Assembly: GCA_036937835.1 (NCBI GenBank)
Contig: CM072862.1
Coordinates: 24,759,001 to 24,823,000, forward strand
Direction: 5' to 3'
Origin: Pampus argenteus
Lineage: Eukaryota; Chordata; Actinopteri; Scombriformes; Stromateidae
DNA length: 64,000 nt
In this document: one piece after another, positions 10,819-25,079 of the stretch
Numbering within the stretch: the first letter of the stretch is position 1
How the letters are laid out: each line of letters begins with the position of its first letter
Position numbers and translations under genes: made by a program
Notes under the pieces: generated by a model
The model's input: the letters and a program-made list of their open reading frames with translations, nothing else
What the model was told of the DNA's origin: nothing
The model's database searches: none

Positions 10819-11052
10819 GTTCGTTCGTTCGTTCGTCTTCTTCCGCTTATCCGTTTGTCGGGTCGCGGGGGCAGCAGCTTCAGCAGGGAACCGGGGGTCA
10901 GACCGTCAGGGTCCCCGCCTCCGACTGCCACCCATCTCTCTTCGCACCTGGTATTCCCAGGCGGTCTCCCATCCAAGTACTAACCAGGCCCGACCCTGCT
11001 TAGCTTCCGAGATCAGACGAGATCGGGCGTGTTCAGGGCGGTATGCTGACCC
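10819..11052 (-). mobile_element. 5S rRNA-derived SINE (SINE3-like), full length
   Basis: Read on the minus strand, the element starts at 11052 with a nearly complete 5S rRNA head (to 10944). It continues through a GC-rich body of about 90 bp and ends with GGATAAGCGGAAGAAGACGA followed by tandem CGAA units (CGTT on plus) at 10819-10835. The terminal motif is the 3' tail seen on many teleost LINE/SINE pairs, which the partner LINE's reverse transcriptase recognises. The 234-bp body is flanked by perfect 13-bp target-site duplications. This matches the 5S-derived SINE class first described in zebrafish (SINE3). The subfamily is unknown to me. Frames overlapping it are artefacts. Confidence 0.93.
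10944..11052 (-). pseudogene. 5S rRNA-derived promoter head of the SINE
   Basis: On the minus strand the segment follows vertebrate 5S rRNA from about position 1 to 112: CCTGAACACGCCCGATCTCG, then AAGCTAAGCAGGGTCGG, then GGATGGGAGACCGCCTGGGA. The internal control region is intact: box A is complementary to 10990-11006 and the box C region to about 10957-10974. The first about 14 nt and the 3' end diverge from a true 5S gene (the sequence leaves 5S after ACCAGGTGC), so the two ends cannot pair. It is therefore a SINE head, not a functional 5S gene. Confidence 0.95.
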
Positions 11053-11065
11053 CACTTTAGTTGTC
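11053..11065 (+). repeat. Right target-site duplication of the 5S-SINE
   Basis: Exact copy of the 13-bp repeat at 10806-10818. Bases outside the pair do not match, so the duplication is exactly 13 bp. Confidence 0.95.
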
Positions 11066-14000
11066 AAGAGACGATAATGCAGGAAAACAAATGAGTACAA
11101 GAAGTTTCTGCTACTGCAAGTTAGTCGTATATGAGTGTAATTTCAAAAGATGCAGAGATACTCAAGCAAAGACTTCCAAACTTGGACAGATGGGCACCCA
11201 AACATATCCAGGGACAGCAGTATTACCCAAATATAGCAGCATATCAGTATGACTGGATGTGCCTTTTAGCATTCAGAGCGGACAACTAGTTGAATTCATT
11301 AACTCCATCCAGCTGCAGTGAGGCAAAAGTTTTGAAGACAACAGTTCAGATGAAACAGCGGAGGAGATGCTCGCTGTCAAACGGCTCTCTGCGGTCTGGG
11401 ACCGACCGTCATCCACTGGTAGTCACCCCGAGGCTGCTCTTCACAAACTATTTAGCTGGAGTTCGATTGGCAGCGGAGACGCGTGCAGCGATTTTAAACT
11501 GAAGTCTTAAGACGAGCCACTCGCTTTCTGTGCAGCATGAATGGATTTATTTGGGCAATAGTATTTCCCTATCTCAATACGAGCATGAATCACACGGGCC
11601 ACTAATAGATTGGTTCGTTCAGTGGAGGAGAAGCTAAGGGACACACTCTCTGCCTCCCTCTCATCTACTTGTTAAGCAGCGCTGTCTGGAATAATTGGTT
11701 TCACTGGAGAAGAGGAAGAAGACTTTAGATTCACCATCTTTCACCGTACTTGTGAGTGTTTTGAGAGTCAGAGAATATCCCTCTTATGACCCTAAATAGG
11801 ATTAAACATGTGTGGGAAAAAAAAGGAAGAATGAACGTCAGCTTTAACTGGCCGGTTGACCGGTTAAACAACCGAGCCAAAAGGAAAACCGCAGTCAGCG
11901 GTTCGCTGTGTTTATGCGAGGCTCCACTGAAACACAGCGGTTATGAGAGTTATTATTTACACCGCCTTTAGGGAAGCAGGGACCCGATCACAGGAAATAC
12001 AAACTGACAGGAGATAATCTCAGTTTACCCTGGCGTCAACGCGAAAAGCCATAACAGGTATATATTAGATCATAAACGCACGGATGGTTTTCACGGCGAT
12101 CCTGCTTAGTCATTGGTCTGTAGTGACCCCAGGACACCTCAGGATATTACTGCCAGCCGAGAGAAGGGTCCTCTTTCTGCATCCGCCCTAAAGCCAACTG
12201 AGGGTGACTTCACTGTGAACTCTGCTACTGCTGAGCTCTGGACTTTATATTGATCCAGAGAGATGAGGAAGGAAGGAGAACGACCTTAAACACACACGAA
12301 GAGAGGCTGAATTAGGGCTTTAATATGAGCCACGAACTCGGTCACCTCTGTCGATTGCTCTCTTGAGGAAGCTTTGCCGGAGAGAATATTAAAATCTAAA
12401 CAGATTATCTACTGCATCAGCGGTAAATGTCAAGCTTTTGGTGTCAGACACTCAGAATCAAACAGCGTCAGCTACTGTTTTACGGCTGATGTTTAACAAT
12501 CGTACGTGGAGAAAGAAAAGAAGCCTCGGAAAAGGCTTTACATGACATAAATCAGTGGTCATAACACACCTGTCGCTTTCTGCTTGCACTTAAAAAGCAT
12601 ATAGTTTCCCCTTTTTTTTGAGGAATTTCTGAAAGGCATTCTGGGAAATGTAGGAAAAAAGAACTGAGCAACTGTGGGTCGAAGCAGGTTTGATAGCCGA
12701 GTCTGGAACCGGTCCCAGACGGATGCTGGATCCGTCCCAGCGATACCTCGACACCGCTGGCACTGCTCCACTGAACTCTACAGCCACTAAGAAGTGTGCA
12801 GTAGATGCTAAGAGCTGACGGAAACAGATGCAAACCACAGGAGGCGAACTAAATGCTTCCATTAATTCAGTCTATCCCCATGAGAGGCTTGGTTGTTGGG
12901 GGGGGGGAAAGCTAACCGCTGCACATGGCAGTAGCTCCCATACTCACTGAGTGGTTTAGCTACTGTACAAAATCCCTAAAGCATGTGGCGATATCATCTC
13001 CACCATGTATTTAACCTCAACTTCTCAAAATCTGAACAGACTTTAATCAAATATGAGATGCAGTGACGCTGATGTTGCAGCGTTCAGGGAAATGTCTTTG
13101 TCCTTGAATGTTCTCATTGATCCCTCTGAGATCTGCTCCCATGAGTCCAAGCCTGATTATTTAATTTAAACACGCAGTCTCCGATTCAGACTCGTCTAGA
13201 AAATGCAATTAGACTTTCTAAACGAGTTCCCTGATAGAGATGTCACCGTGTTTCCATGCGGCTGTACATGATCGTAACAGCTGAGAGGCGTGACTCTAAA
13301 TCTAATCGAATATAATCACCACGGCTCTCCTCCTCCTCCTCCTCCTGCTGAGGAAATAACACAGTAATAATTACTATGATCAACATGCAGACTGGCTAAC
13401 ATGGTGTCTGTATCTGTATGCATCTCCGTCAGGTAGGAGATAACATATTCTGTCCGTGGGATGCTCGGCGTGTCGATAGTTAGTCATCTGCAAGTCAAAA
13501 CCAGGCTCATCATCTGGGAGTTCATGATCGTCATCTACCATCAGCTACATTCGTCCAGTTTCTTTTACTTTCATTTCTTTCTGACGAGGCCATTGCTCCC
13601 GCTCTCTGTAGACCCTGAGGTAATAAAGTGTTGGGGAGGTGGGTCATTCTCAACCTCGGGCTGATTGAACCCCCCCCCCAGAGACTCTGTTGAGATAGGT
13701 CAATTTTCTCTCGCACACTACCGACCTTAAATGTACACCCACACCGGAGTGCTCCTCTATCTCGTAGAGACTTGTGACTGAAAAATCAAACAGACGTTGC
13801 TTTGCTTTACAGGGTCACGAGCCCAAAAAGGTCACTGCTTATAGCCTCCGGTTGTGTTGAGTTAGTATTAAAAGATGTGGCGTTGTACTGTATGTGTATC
13901 TTCTGGTTCTGGTGATATATCAGTAAGTAAAAGCAGCAATAAACAAAACAAGCAGTGAATGTTGAATGTCAAGGTCTATAACAGTAAGCTGATTACTGTT

Positions 14001-14247
14001 AATCACGCTATGCTTGTCTTATATAATCCACCATAGGATATGTTTTAATAATCACTTGTTCATCAGCTTTGTCACCATCAACTGCTTCAACTGTCCTGTT
14101 ATGCTCCAGATACGCAGCACGACTGAATATCCCCTGATGAAAAGACCAAGGCCGGCGTCCACGTAGGCGTACGATTTATGAAAGGAGCAAACGCTGCTGA
14201 AAGGGACAGTGGCTCCTGTGATATGCGGCTCAGGATTCATAATGCAA
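11066..14247. other. Gene-free single-copy DNA
   Basis: No exon with both splice sites and no large repeat. A CTC-rich triplet run lies near 13326-13347, a G run at 12897-12907 and a C run at 13670-13679. Minus-strand frames around 12552-12862 overlap one another in three phases and resemble no family I know. Confidence 0.5.
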
Positions 14248-14272
14248 ACACACACACACACACACACACACA
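14248..14272 (+). repeat. (AC)12 microsatellite
   Basis: Uninterrupted AC tract. Confidence 0.96.
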
Positions 14273-14345
14273 ACCATACACATCGTGACTCGAGGGAGGC
14301 CTCTCTCCTGCCCGCATCCACCCCTGCTCATCGTCTTTGTCTGCT

Positions 14346-14359
14346 GTTTCCATGGCAAC
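14346..14359 (+). promoter_or_regulatory. RFX X-box-like site, one mismatch
   Basis: GTTTCCATGGCAAC matches the RFX consensus GTNRCC-N2-RGYAAC except for T at the R position. The right half-site is perfect. Confidence 0.4.
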
Positions 14360-14732
14360 GTGCCGCCTCAACTCCACGGCGTATCGATGAAAAACAGGCT
14401 GAAAAGCATAGAAAATAGCGGGGAGAGCTATTTCTGCTCATTAGGCGCTCGGTGTGGCAGCAACAGACAGAAGCTGTCTGTTAATATCTTTTCACACACG
14501 GATCGTCTTGAGGACTAAACGAGAAGTGAGACCAGTTCTGAAGTCAGCAGTGAGACAAACACTGACGGCAGGTCCTACAATTACAATAAAAACTCAACAG
14601 CTATAACTTCATACGCAGCTGCATGTCAACAGTGGCTTTTACACTGTCATGACACTGGAAATATACGCTGATAAATAGAAATATTCATCTAAGACAGAGA
14701 GAGCTTCCGCAGCTCCTCTTTCTATTACTACA

Positions 14733-14950
14733 CCTGCAGACTATATTTCTACATGTGCAGGGAAGACGCCTTAAATGAAGCGAGATGTGAAATAAAAATG
14801 TGCTTTACCATGAGTAGTGGCAGCAATAAATGTCCCCTTGTGAGGGTAATTGGGCTTTTTAATAAAACTGCAATGCTGTTGAAGTCCTTTATGGCAAAGT
14901 ATGAGCTTAGCAGGATCGTAGGAATCAGGAGGAATCCTCTTTTGCACAAA
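14733..14950. other. Candidate conserved noncoding element
   Basis: Repeat-free DNA with homeodomain-type cores (GGTAATTGGGC, TTTTTAATAAAAC) and TTTATGGC. Open in more than one frame on both strands, without splice sites. It has the look of a vertebrate enhancer, but conservation is not testable here. Confidence 0.3.
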
Positions 14951-15040
14951 GTTCAATATTAAATATAACGTTTATCATAATACCATAAATAAAAGGGAAA
15001 AATATCAAATAATCTATCTATTCATATTCTCTTTATAAAC

Positions 15041-16403
15041 AGCTAAAACGGCTACTGACACGCACACAGTCGCACAGACACATGGCAGCAAGAAGGAAAA
15101 GGAGTGGCAGCCGTGTTTTTATTAGTGCCTGAGTGACGCACATGCTGGTTGTGTTGTGGTTGGAGGTGCTGCAGCAGCTGCCAAACTGGGGGTCCAGCGA
15201 CCACCAAGGATCCCCAAGTGGGGTCCTCAACAAAATTAAGAATAATATTATTTAACTATTACATTACTTAAATGTGTTTTGAGTTAAGACGAGAGGTGCA
15301 AACCATGAAGGTCATTCCTCTCCTCCTATGGCTCGCTCCCCTCTTCTTGCATTATAGGCAAGAAAATATCAACCAGGTAAACTTTGAGGTCATAATTATT
15401 TCTTGGAAAGCCCAGGTATAATTCTGCTATTTCCCATCATGCAACACAACCGCATCTTTTGTTACACTAGTCACGCCTCGTAAATACCCAGGTTACAGTT
15501 TGTAATACACGCTTTATGTTATTAATTTGCTGTGTTCAGCCCAATCAGGTCCCTGATAAGCAAATTTAATGTGCAAAATTGGCAGAGTGGCCCTTTAATG
15601 GCAGCAGTGAAAGCTTGGCGATGACACTGAAGGAGAGAAGTGGTGGTTATCAGTTAGCAGTTAATCATAGCCTATTTCATTTTATTGAGAGTTGATTACT
15701 ACTTTATTAATATTGTGTTTTATTCATTATACACCAGGGAGCCATCGCCCTACTACAGCTGGCACAGTGCATGTGACACCATGACTGGTGGTGCAACACG
15801 CCACCACATGACAGCAGTGTGAAATTAAACACGCACATACGCACGTATACAAAGTACAGTAAAAGTCTAAAATGCACGGATCCAACGGTCCAGACACTGT
15901 GATTTATTTATATTAATCCCATGACGCAAAATAGAGTCCTAATTTCCATGCAAAACGTCCCCAAAACCTCTAATGGAGGCTGTGAGGTGGGAGGGAGGCA
16001 AGCCACATAAAGGGAATCAACCGGCGTCACAACTTTGGTTCCACTCGGGTTATTTTCCATTTGAACCTTACAGCTGAACATCTGGCGTTCAACACCCGCG
16101 TCCTCCACCGCCTCCGTCTCCTCCAATTAGCCCGTTTCCTCCTCCAACGTGTCACCAACAGCATCACTTCCACAGCGGTGCACGAGGTTCTCATTTCACC
16201 TCTCAGCCTGACCCGCTTGCTCGGTTTTAGCTGTCAGAGAGACGATTTAACCCACTTCTGCTCTAAGTGGGGTTTTCTTTTTAGGCCGAATAGATTTGGC
16301 GAATATATCGGGGGGTGATTTTAACTAACTTACTATTCGAGGTTAGTGAACGTAGCAGAGCCACGAGTGTGCCGCTGCCCGTCCTCACAGCTAACATTTA
16401 GCA
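15041..16403. other. Gene-free stretch; weak transposon-like motif
   Basis: No gene. At about 15181-15235 a G-rich/C-rich segment (CCAAACTGGGGGTCCAGCGA) vaguely recalls hAT transposon ends, but no partner terminus was seen. Confidence 0.4.
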
Positions 16404-16575
16404 TGTAGCTAACTAGAGAAAACGTCTGCTAGCCGCGATGCTAATTTTTTCTGAGCTCAACTCAGTGACAAACCCATTTCAGATCAAGTCTTAACACTTA
16501 AGTGTGATCAAATGGGATTTTTTCATGGCGCTAATTAGCATCGCGGCTAGCGGACGTTATTTCTAGTTAGCTGCA
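16404..16575. mobile_element. Foldback (inverted-repeat) element, MITE-like
   Basis: Left arm 16404-16446 and right arm 16533-16575 are 43 bp each and reverse-complementary with 4 mismatches; the inner 20 bp around GCTAGCCGCGATGCTAATT is nearly perfect. The spacer carries a second partial pair (CCCATTT at 16473 with AAATGGG at 16510) and the 12-bp palindrome ACACTTAAGTGT at 16494-16505. The nested symmetry indicates an originally palindromic element since disrupted by small indels. No target-site duplication could be defined, so class assignment is open. Confidence 0.75.
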
Positions 16576-17514
16576 GTTGACCCTTTGTCTTACACCTGCT
16601 GATTAAAGTGAAGGGAGTTAGCGACAATGGCTAACCTGGCGGATCAGGGTCAGTACTAAATTATTAGCAGTAGGATTTGTCTCATTTTCTCATCATCTCA
16701 TGTAAAAGTCTTATTTTTATACATTTTGGTGTGTTGCAAGACTTAAACTATTCCTGAACTCACTGAGGTCATGATATTGTGTCGGCTTACATAACCAGCT
16801 ATGGACGACAGAGTGGCATTGAGTAATTCATCCTGGGACCAGGGCTGTGCCTTCCATTGAGGCCCAGGACGGGCATTCTTTCCTGGGCTGGCACCGCTCA
16901 GCGGCTCCTGCCAGGAAAGCTTCACTCACGGATAACAAGGTGTATTAATAGACCTGTGGGTAATGAGGCTTCAGGGGTAAGAGGCACAGAAGAAGAGACA
17001 AGACAGGCATGACAAGAGGACACCGGGTACAGTAAAGCTGAACAAAATGAGCCACTCATCATCCCCTCGAAGAAGAAGAAAAAAAGGAAATCAAACTAAA
17101 TGAACACAGTGAACAGTGTATCCTGAAGTGCTCGGTCCTGCCATAAAACCCAAGGTAATGCTTTGCTTGGCTTGAGCTGAAGTGTGCACAAGCTCAGCGG
17201 TGAATGACGGACATATTTGGTTGTTTTGGCTCCGGCTTTAGTTGCCAACAAAAGCAATAAGCGAATACAAGGAGTTAGCGCCTCCGAAAACTGTTTCAGC
17301 CAAAGAGATAGAGAGAGAGAGACAGAGAGAGAGAATGCAAATAAACTGCGACAGTGAGAAAGAGAAAAAGAAAGAGTGGACGCGCTCTTTCATCGCATTA
17401 CCTGTTGATTTAAAGGCAGCGCAGCAGCAGTGTTTGGAGGAGAGTGGGGTGCTGGGTAAACAGACGTCCATGTGGGTGGACCCCCGGGGTTTGAGAGACC
17501 ACCAGTAAAGACCA
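16576..17514. other. Gene-free stretch
   Basis: No gene. A GA-rich run lies at 17309-17335. Confidence 0.5.
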
Positions 17515-17539
17515 ACACACACACACACACACACACACA
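17515..17539 (+). repeat. (AC)12 microsatellite
   Basis: Uninterrupted AC tract. Confidence 0.96.

Positions 17540-21231
<3,692 letters not shown>

Positions 21232-21265
<34 letters not shown>
21232..21265 (+). repeat. (AC)17 microsatellite
   Basis: Uninterrupted AC tract. Confidence 0.97.
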
Positions 21266-21268
<3 letters not shown>

Positions 21269-21442
21269 GAGCACAGAGTGAAGTGTCCTTTTCTATGTAG
21301 TGGAGTGGGGCAGCGTAGAGGGAGGTCACTCCACAAAAAAAGAAAATAACATAGCTCGATCCATTAGGAGGTCTGTGGGAAATACAACCAATGAAAAGGG
21401 CTTCCAGAGGAGAGTTGTTCAAGTAACCCATTACCTCATTCT

Positions 21443-21443
<1 letters not shown>

Positions 21444-21475
<32 letters not shown>
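21444..21475 (+). repeat. (AC)16 microsatellite
   Basis: Uninterrupted AC tract. Confidence 0.97.
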
Positions 21476-21476
<1 letters not shown>

Positions 21477-21600
21477 ATCACCCCCGCTGCCTTTCATGTC
21501 AGTGTCCACAGATACAGACAGGTTCTCTTCTGCAGGACGGAGCCAATTAAATAACCCTGGTGATGTTTTAGTACCAGAACGCTTGGATAAGCAAGAGACG

Positions 21601-21641
21601 GAGAGAGAGAGAGCGAGAGAGAGACAGAGAGAGAGAGAGAG
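21601..21641 (+). repeat. (GA)n imperfect repeat
   Basis: GA-rich tract with GC and ACAG interruptions. Confidence 0.93.
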
Positions 21642-21820
21642 ATGGGGGAGGGACGGAGGAGGGAAGGGGTTTAAGGTAGTCTTGGAAACCTGAAGGGAGG
21701 TCAGAGGGGTTTCTGGGAGCTCCAACCCTCAAGTGAGGCCGTGTACTCGCTTGTTACTCTCCTTTTAAAATGGATAGGAGTGATGCTGACGGTGTGTTTA
21801 TGGCTCAGATAGGTCCATGT

Positions 21821-21822
<2 letters not shown>

Positions 21823-21868
<46 letters not shown>
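21823..21868 (+). repeat. (TG)23 microsatellite
   Basis: Uninterrupted TG tract. It is the fourth simple repeat in 640 bp. Confidence 0.97.
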
Positions 21869-21869
<1 letters not shown>

Positions 21870-22133
21870 ATAAATCTCCTATATGGAACAATTACTGAAT
21901 GCAAATCAAAAAAAAGAGAAACATAAAACGTCTATTGTTGAAACTGTTTCAGCCACTATAAGAGAACAGAGCTGGATGTAATGAAGGGACATGATTTAAA
22001 CTGCTGACCTGCTGACCTCTGATCGTGTTTCAGTGCTGCTACAGAGGAGACTGACAGCAGACATGGACAGTTACAGCAGGTTAAGAGAGGTCTGATCTAA
22101 TGACACCATTACTGGCCTCCCAGCGCCTCAGGG

Positions 22134-22135
<2 letters not shown>

Positions 22136-22170
<35 letters not shown>
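22136..22170 (+). repeat. (AC)17 microsatellite
   Basis: Uninterrupted AC tract. Confidence 0.97.
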
Positions 22171-22173
<3 letters not shown>

Positions 22174-23080
22174 TAATAAAGTTTTATTGCACCAGAATCA
22201 GGGACCAAACTGTTGGCTGATAAGAGGCTAAATTATTGCGTCATGATTTAATATTTTACTGCCTTTTCTTCTCCTGCCGTCCGGCCCGTCCACCATCCTT
22301 TCCTTTCTTTACATCTTTTCTTTTCTTTTCCTCTCCTTCTTTATCTTTCCCTCCTCTGCTTGTATGTGTTTTTCAAGAGATTTCCCGTCAGGGGAAATTC
22401 AGGTTTTACAGCAGAAAGCTTAGAAAGAGTGAATAAATATAAAATAAGATTAAAACTATAACAACATGTAGAATGAATATGTATACATGTAAATGAATGA
22501 ATAAATGAAGAAGAAAAGTTTCATCTGTTTCTGTTCAATAAAGTAGAAAGTAATTAATTATTCATTTCCTGCTTAAATTTCAACTGCACTGCAGCAACAC
22601 TGTACATGTTCTTATATACAGACCTCATCAGTTAGTGTTATACAGTAATAAAGCCATGAAGTTTACATTAACATGCACTGGGAGCAAAGACTGACCAGTT
22701 AACGTTGTATTTTGATATTATATATATTATTATTAAGAAAATAAATGTCCTAATTCTCTGTTTCCATCTTCTCAAATGTAAAATGATCTTGTTTATTTAG
22801 TTTTCTATGACAGAAAAACTAATTAACCTTGAGTTATGGACAGTTGGTCAGTACAAAAGAAGGTATATATAAATATATATATGAATGCACATTTGTCTGG
22901 CTTGATTTTAGCTGTTTTTTCTCCACCTGGTTACAACAGTATCTGCCCTCTATATGAAACACCTGAGCATCTAATGGGTATCTGCTGGCTCTCTCCCTGC
23001 AGACGCCTCTCTCCTTCCCCATCTGTCTGCTGTCTTAGGCTTCTCAGTGACGGATCCATACCGGAGCAGAGTACACAGCT

Positions 23081-23081
<1 letters not shown>
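22171..23081. other. Gene-free; pyrimidine-rich block
   Basis: A plus-strand pyrimidine-rich stretch spans about 22258-22362. No gene follows it. Confidence 0.5.
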
Positions 23082-23150
<69 letters not shown>

Positions 23151-23155
23151 CACAC

Positions 23156-23226
<71 letters not shown>
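23082..23226 (+). repeat. Compound (GCAC)n-(CA)n microsatellite
   Basis: About 17 GCAC tetranucleotides (23082-23151) change abruptly into about 37 CA units. The tetranucleotide half keeps a CpG every four bases. Long frames on both strands are artefacts. Confidence 0.97.
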
Positions 23227-23228
<2 letters not shown>

Positions 23229-25065
23229 TAGCAGGTATTCAGATCCACACTGAGGCACAACGCCAGCATTGTGCTCACAGCTGCCAGCAACAGAAACACA
23301 GATATATTTTATACTTACAGGACAGTCGCAGCCTATTTATCTCCATCTCTATATTAACTTATCATTTTATTTCATGCGTGTTTTTAGAGTTTGTAACATT
23401 TTCTTTTAAACAGACTCTGACTCTGTACACGTCTCTTTCTGCTCCTCTACTGTACAACTCTGCAACGCTCTCTGGCCTTCATGAATAATTCATCAGGCAG
23501 ACAGGAAGAGAAGAATAACGCCAACAAAAGACGCAACTGAAGGGCTGCTGGACGGAGGGAAGCACACACACACACACACACCTCAGACACAAACATACCC
23601 ACGTCTGCACGTACTGTACAAACACACATCTCCATGCAGAATACAATCATCTCTGTGCATTTGCAGCCTGAGGATACATTGGTAATAAAACAAGCCTCCT
23701 CCTTCTTCCTCTATATCATATTATATATTTTTATTCACTAGTTTGTTCAAGCTGTTTTTCCCTCTCGAGTGTTTACTTGCTGCTTCCTTATTCCCTTCCT
23801 GCCACTTTCTCCCTGTTTGTGCCAGTGTAGGATTTTTCCTGGAAGCATCCCCTCCATCCCAAATAGGATTACATGAAATTCCCACTGCCAATCCTGACAC
23901 CCCCAACCTCCCATCCCCATCCCTATCCTCATCCTTCTGGGAAATACCACGACATCCACATGAAGAATGAAATAAAATCCAGTTACTGCTGTAAGAAGTT
24001 AATCACATTTTAACAGCTTCCTCACAGCAAACACAAAAGCAAACACCACCTCCTTGACGTTCCCTATTGACTCTATCCGACTGCTTTTTGTCATTAATTC
24101 GACGGGCGGTGACACGGGAACCTATTCTTTCTTACTCTTGACAGTCCGACGATTCATCCAGATAAAAGTCCATTTCTCCAGCTGACGGAGCAGCCCTCTC
24201 CAACTCCTCATCTTCCTCCTCACTCCCAGCCTGCTGACAGCCAGCCGGCCTTTAATACACACAGTTGATTCTGTGGCCTTTCTGCACCGTAACAACATGA
24301 GGAGCTAATAAATGGCTGAGTTTGTGACCCCAGATGGATGACCCCTGCCTGGCCAGATAATAGGCGGCGGAGGGGGGGGGTGGAGAAAAGCTGGAATGGT
24401 GGCAGAGAACGAGCCAAATAAATGGGAGATACTCCGGCCTAGTTTACTATTTATACATGTGTAGATTATGTATGTGAGAGAGTACGCGTGTGCAATGATG
24501 TGGACATAATGAGGACAGATGGGGTCATTCTGGCAGTTGGGCTGCTACACCTGTAGGGGCCACGGCGAACACCATGAGAGGAATGATGTATGGGAGCCGG
24601 GATAGACTTTGGATACTCAGCATCAGAGAGCTGCTGCAGCCCCAGAAAAAGAAAAGTCACCATCATCACCATTATCACCGTCATCATCATCCACCATCCA
24701 TCATCACCTACATCGGCCTCGCCATCATCATCATCCATCATCCGCATCAGCTAGAGGAGTGGAGCCGGCTGTAAAGTGAATCAGTAATGTCCTTTCTGCT
24801 GGAAACACATCTGAAAAACCAACAACCATTATCTGCTTTTAAAACAGAACTTGTATTTTGTATTTTTTATGTTGGATTTAACACTGTTGCTAGAAGGCTG
24901 ATAACAAAAAATGGACGTTTTTTTAGTTTTCAAAAACATTAATAATTTTGTGATTCTCCTTTAACCTTGTTTTCACCTCCTGAACCGTCTTTATGTGCCA
25001 TCGATAGCAGAGTCTGTCTTCTCAAGAAAAAATGACACTTATAGGTCATAAATTCAAACGACAGA
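23227..25065. other. Gene-free stretch
   Basis: Contains a short (AC) tract at 23563-23581, a G run at 24371-24379 and an imperfect CAT/ATC-rich block at 24656-24745. No gene. Confidence 0.5.
24656..24745 (+). repeat. Cryptic CAT/ATC triplet-rich block
   Basis: Imperfect CATCAT/CACCAT array that encodes runs of His on plus and Met/Asp on minus. The open frames are compositional. Confidence 0.85.
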
Positions 25066-25079
25066 CGCCATCTAGTGGC
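25066..25079 (-). promoter_or_regulatory. Perfect CTCF core motif
   Basis: On the minus strand this reads GCCACTAGATGGCG, fitting the CTCF core CCASYAGRKGGC at all 12 positions. Confidence 0.45.

Noticed and set aside
10944..11052. Functional 5S rRNA gene
   Set aside because: Both termini diverge from 5S, the sequence continues into a SINE body, and target-site duplications flank the whole unit.
13600..13690. hAT-like end near TCATTCTCAACCTCGGG
   Set aside because: Partial match, with no second end.
15175..15235. hAT-type transposon terminus
   Set aside because: Only a loose G/C-block resemblance. No matching opposite terminus or 8-bp target duplication could be found.
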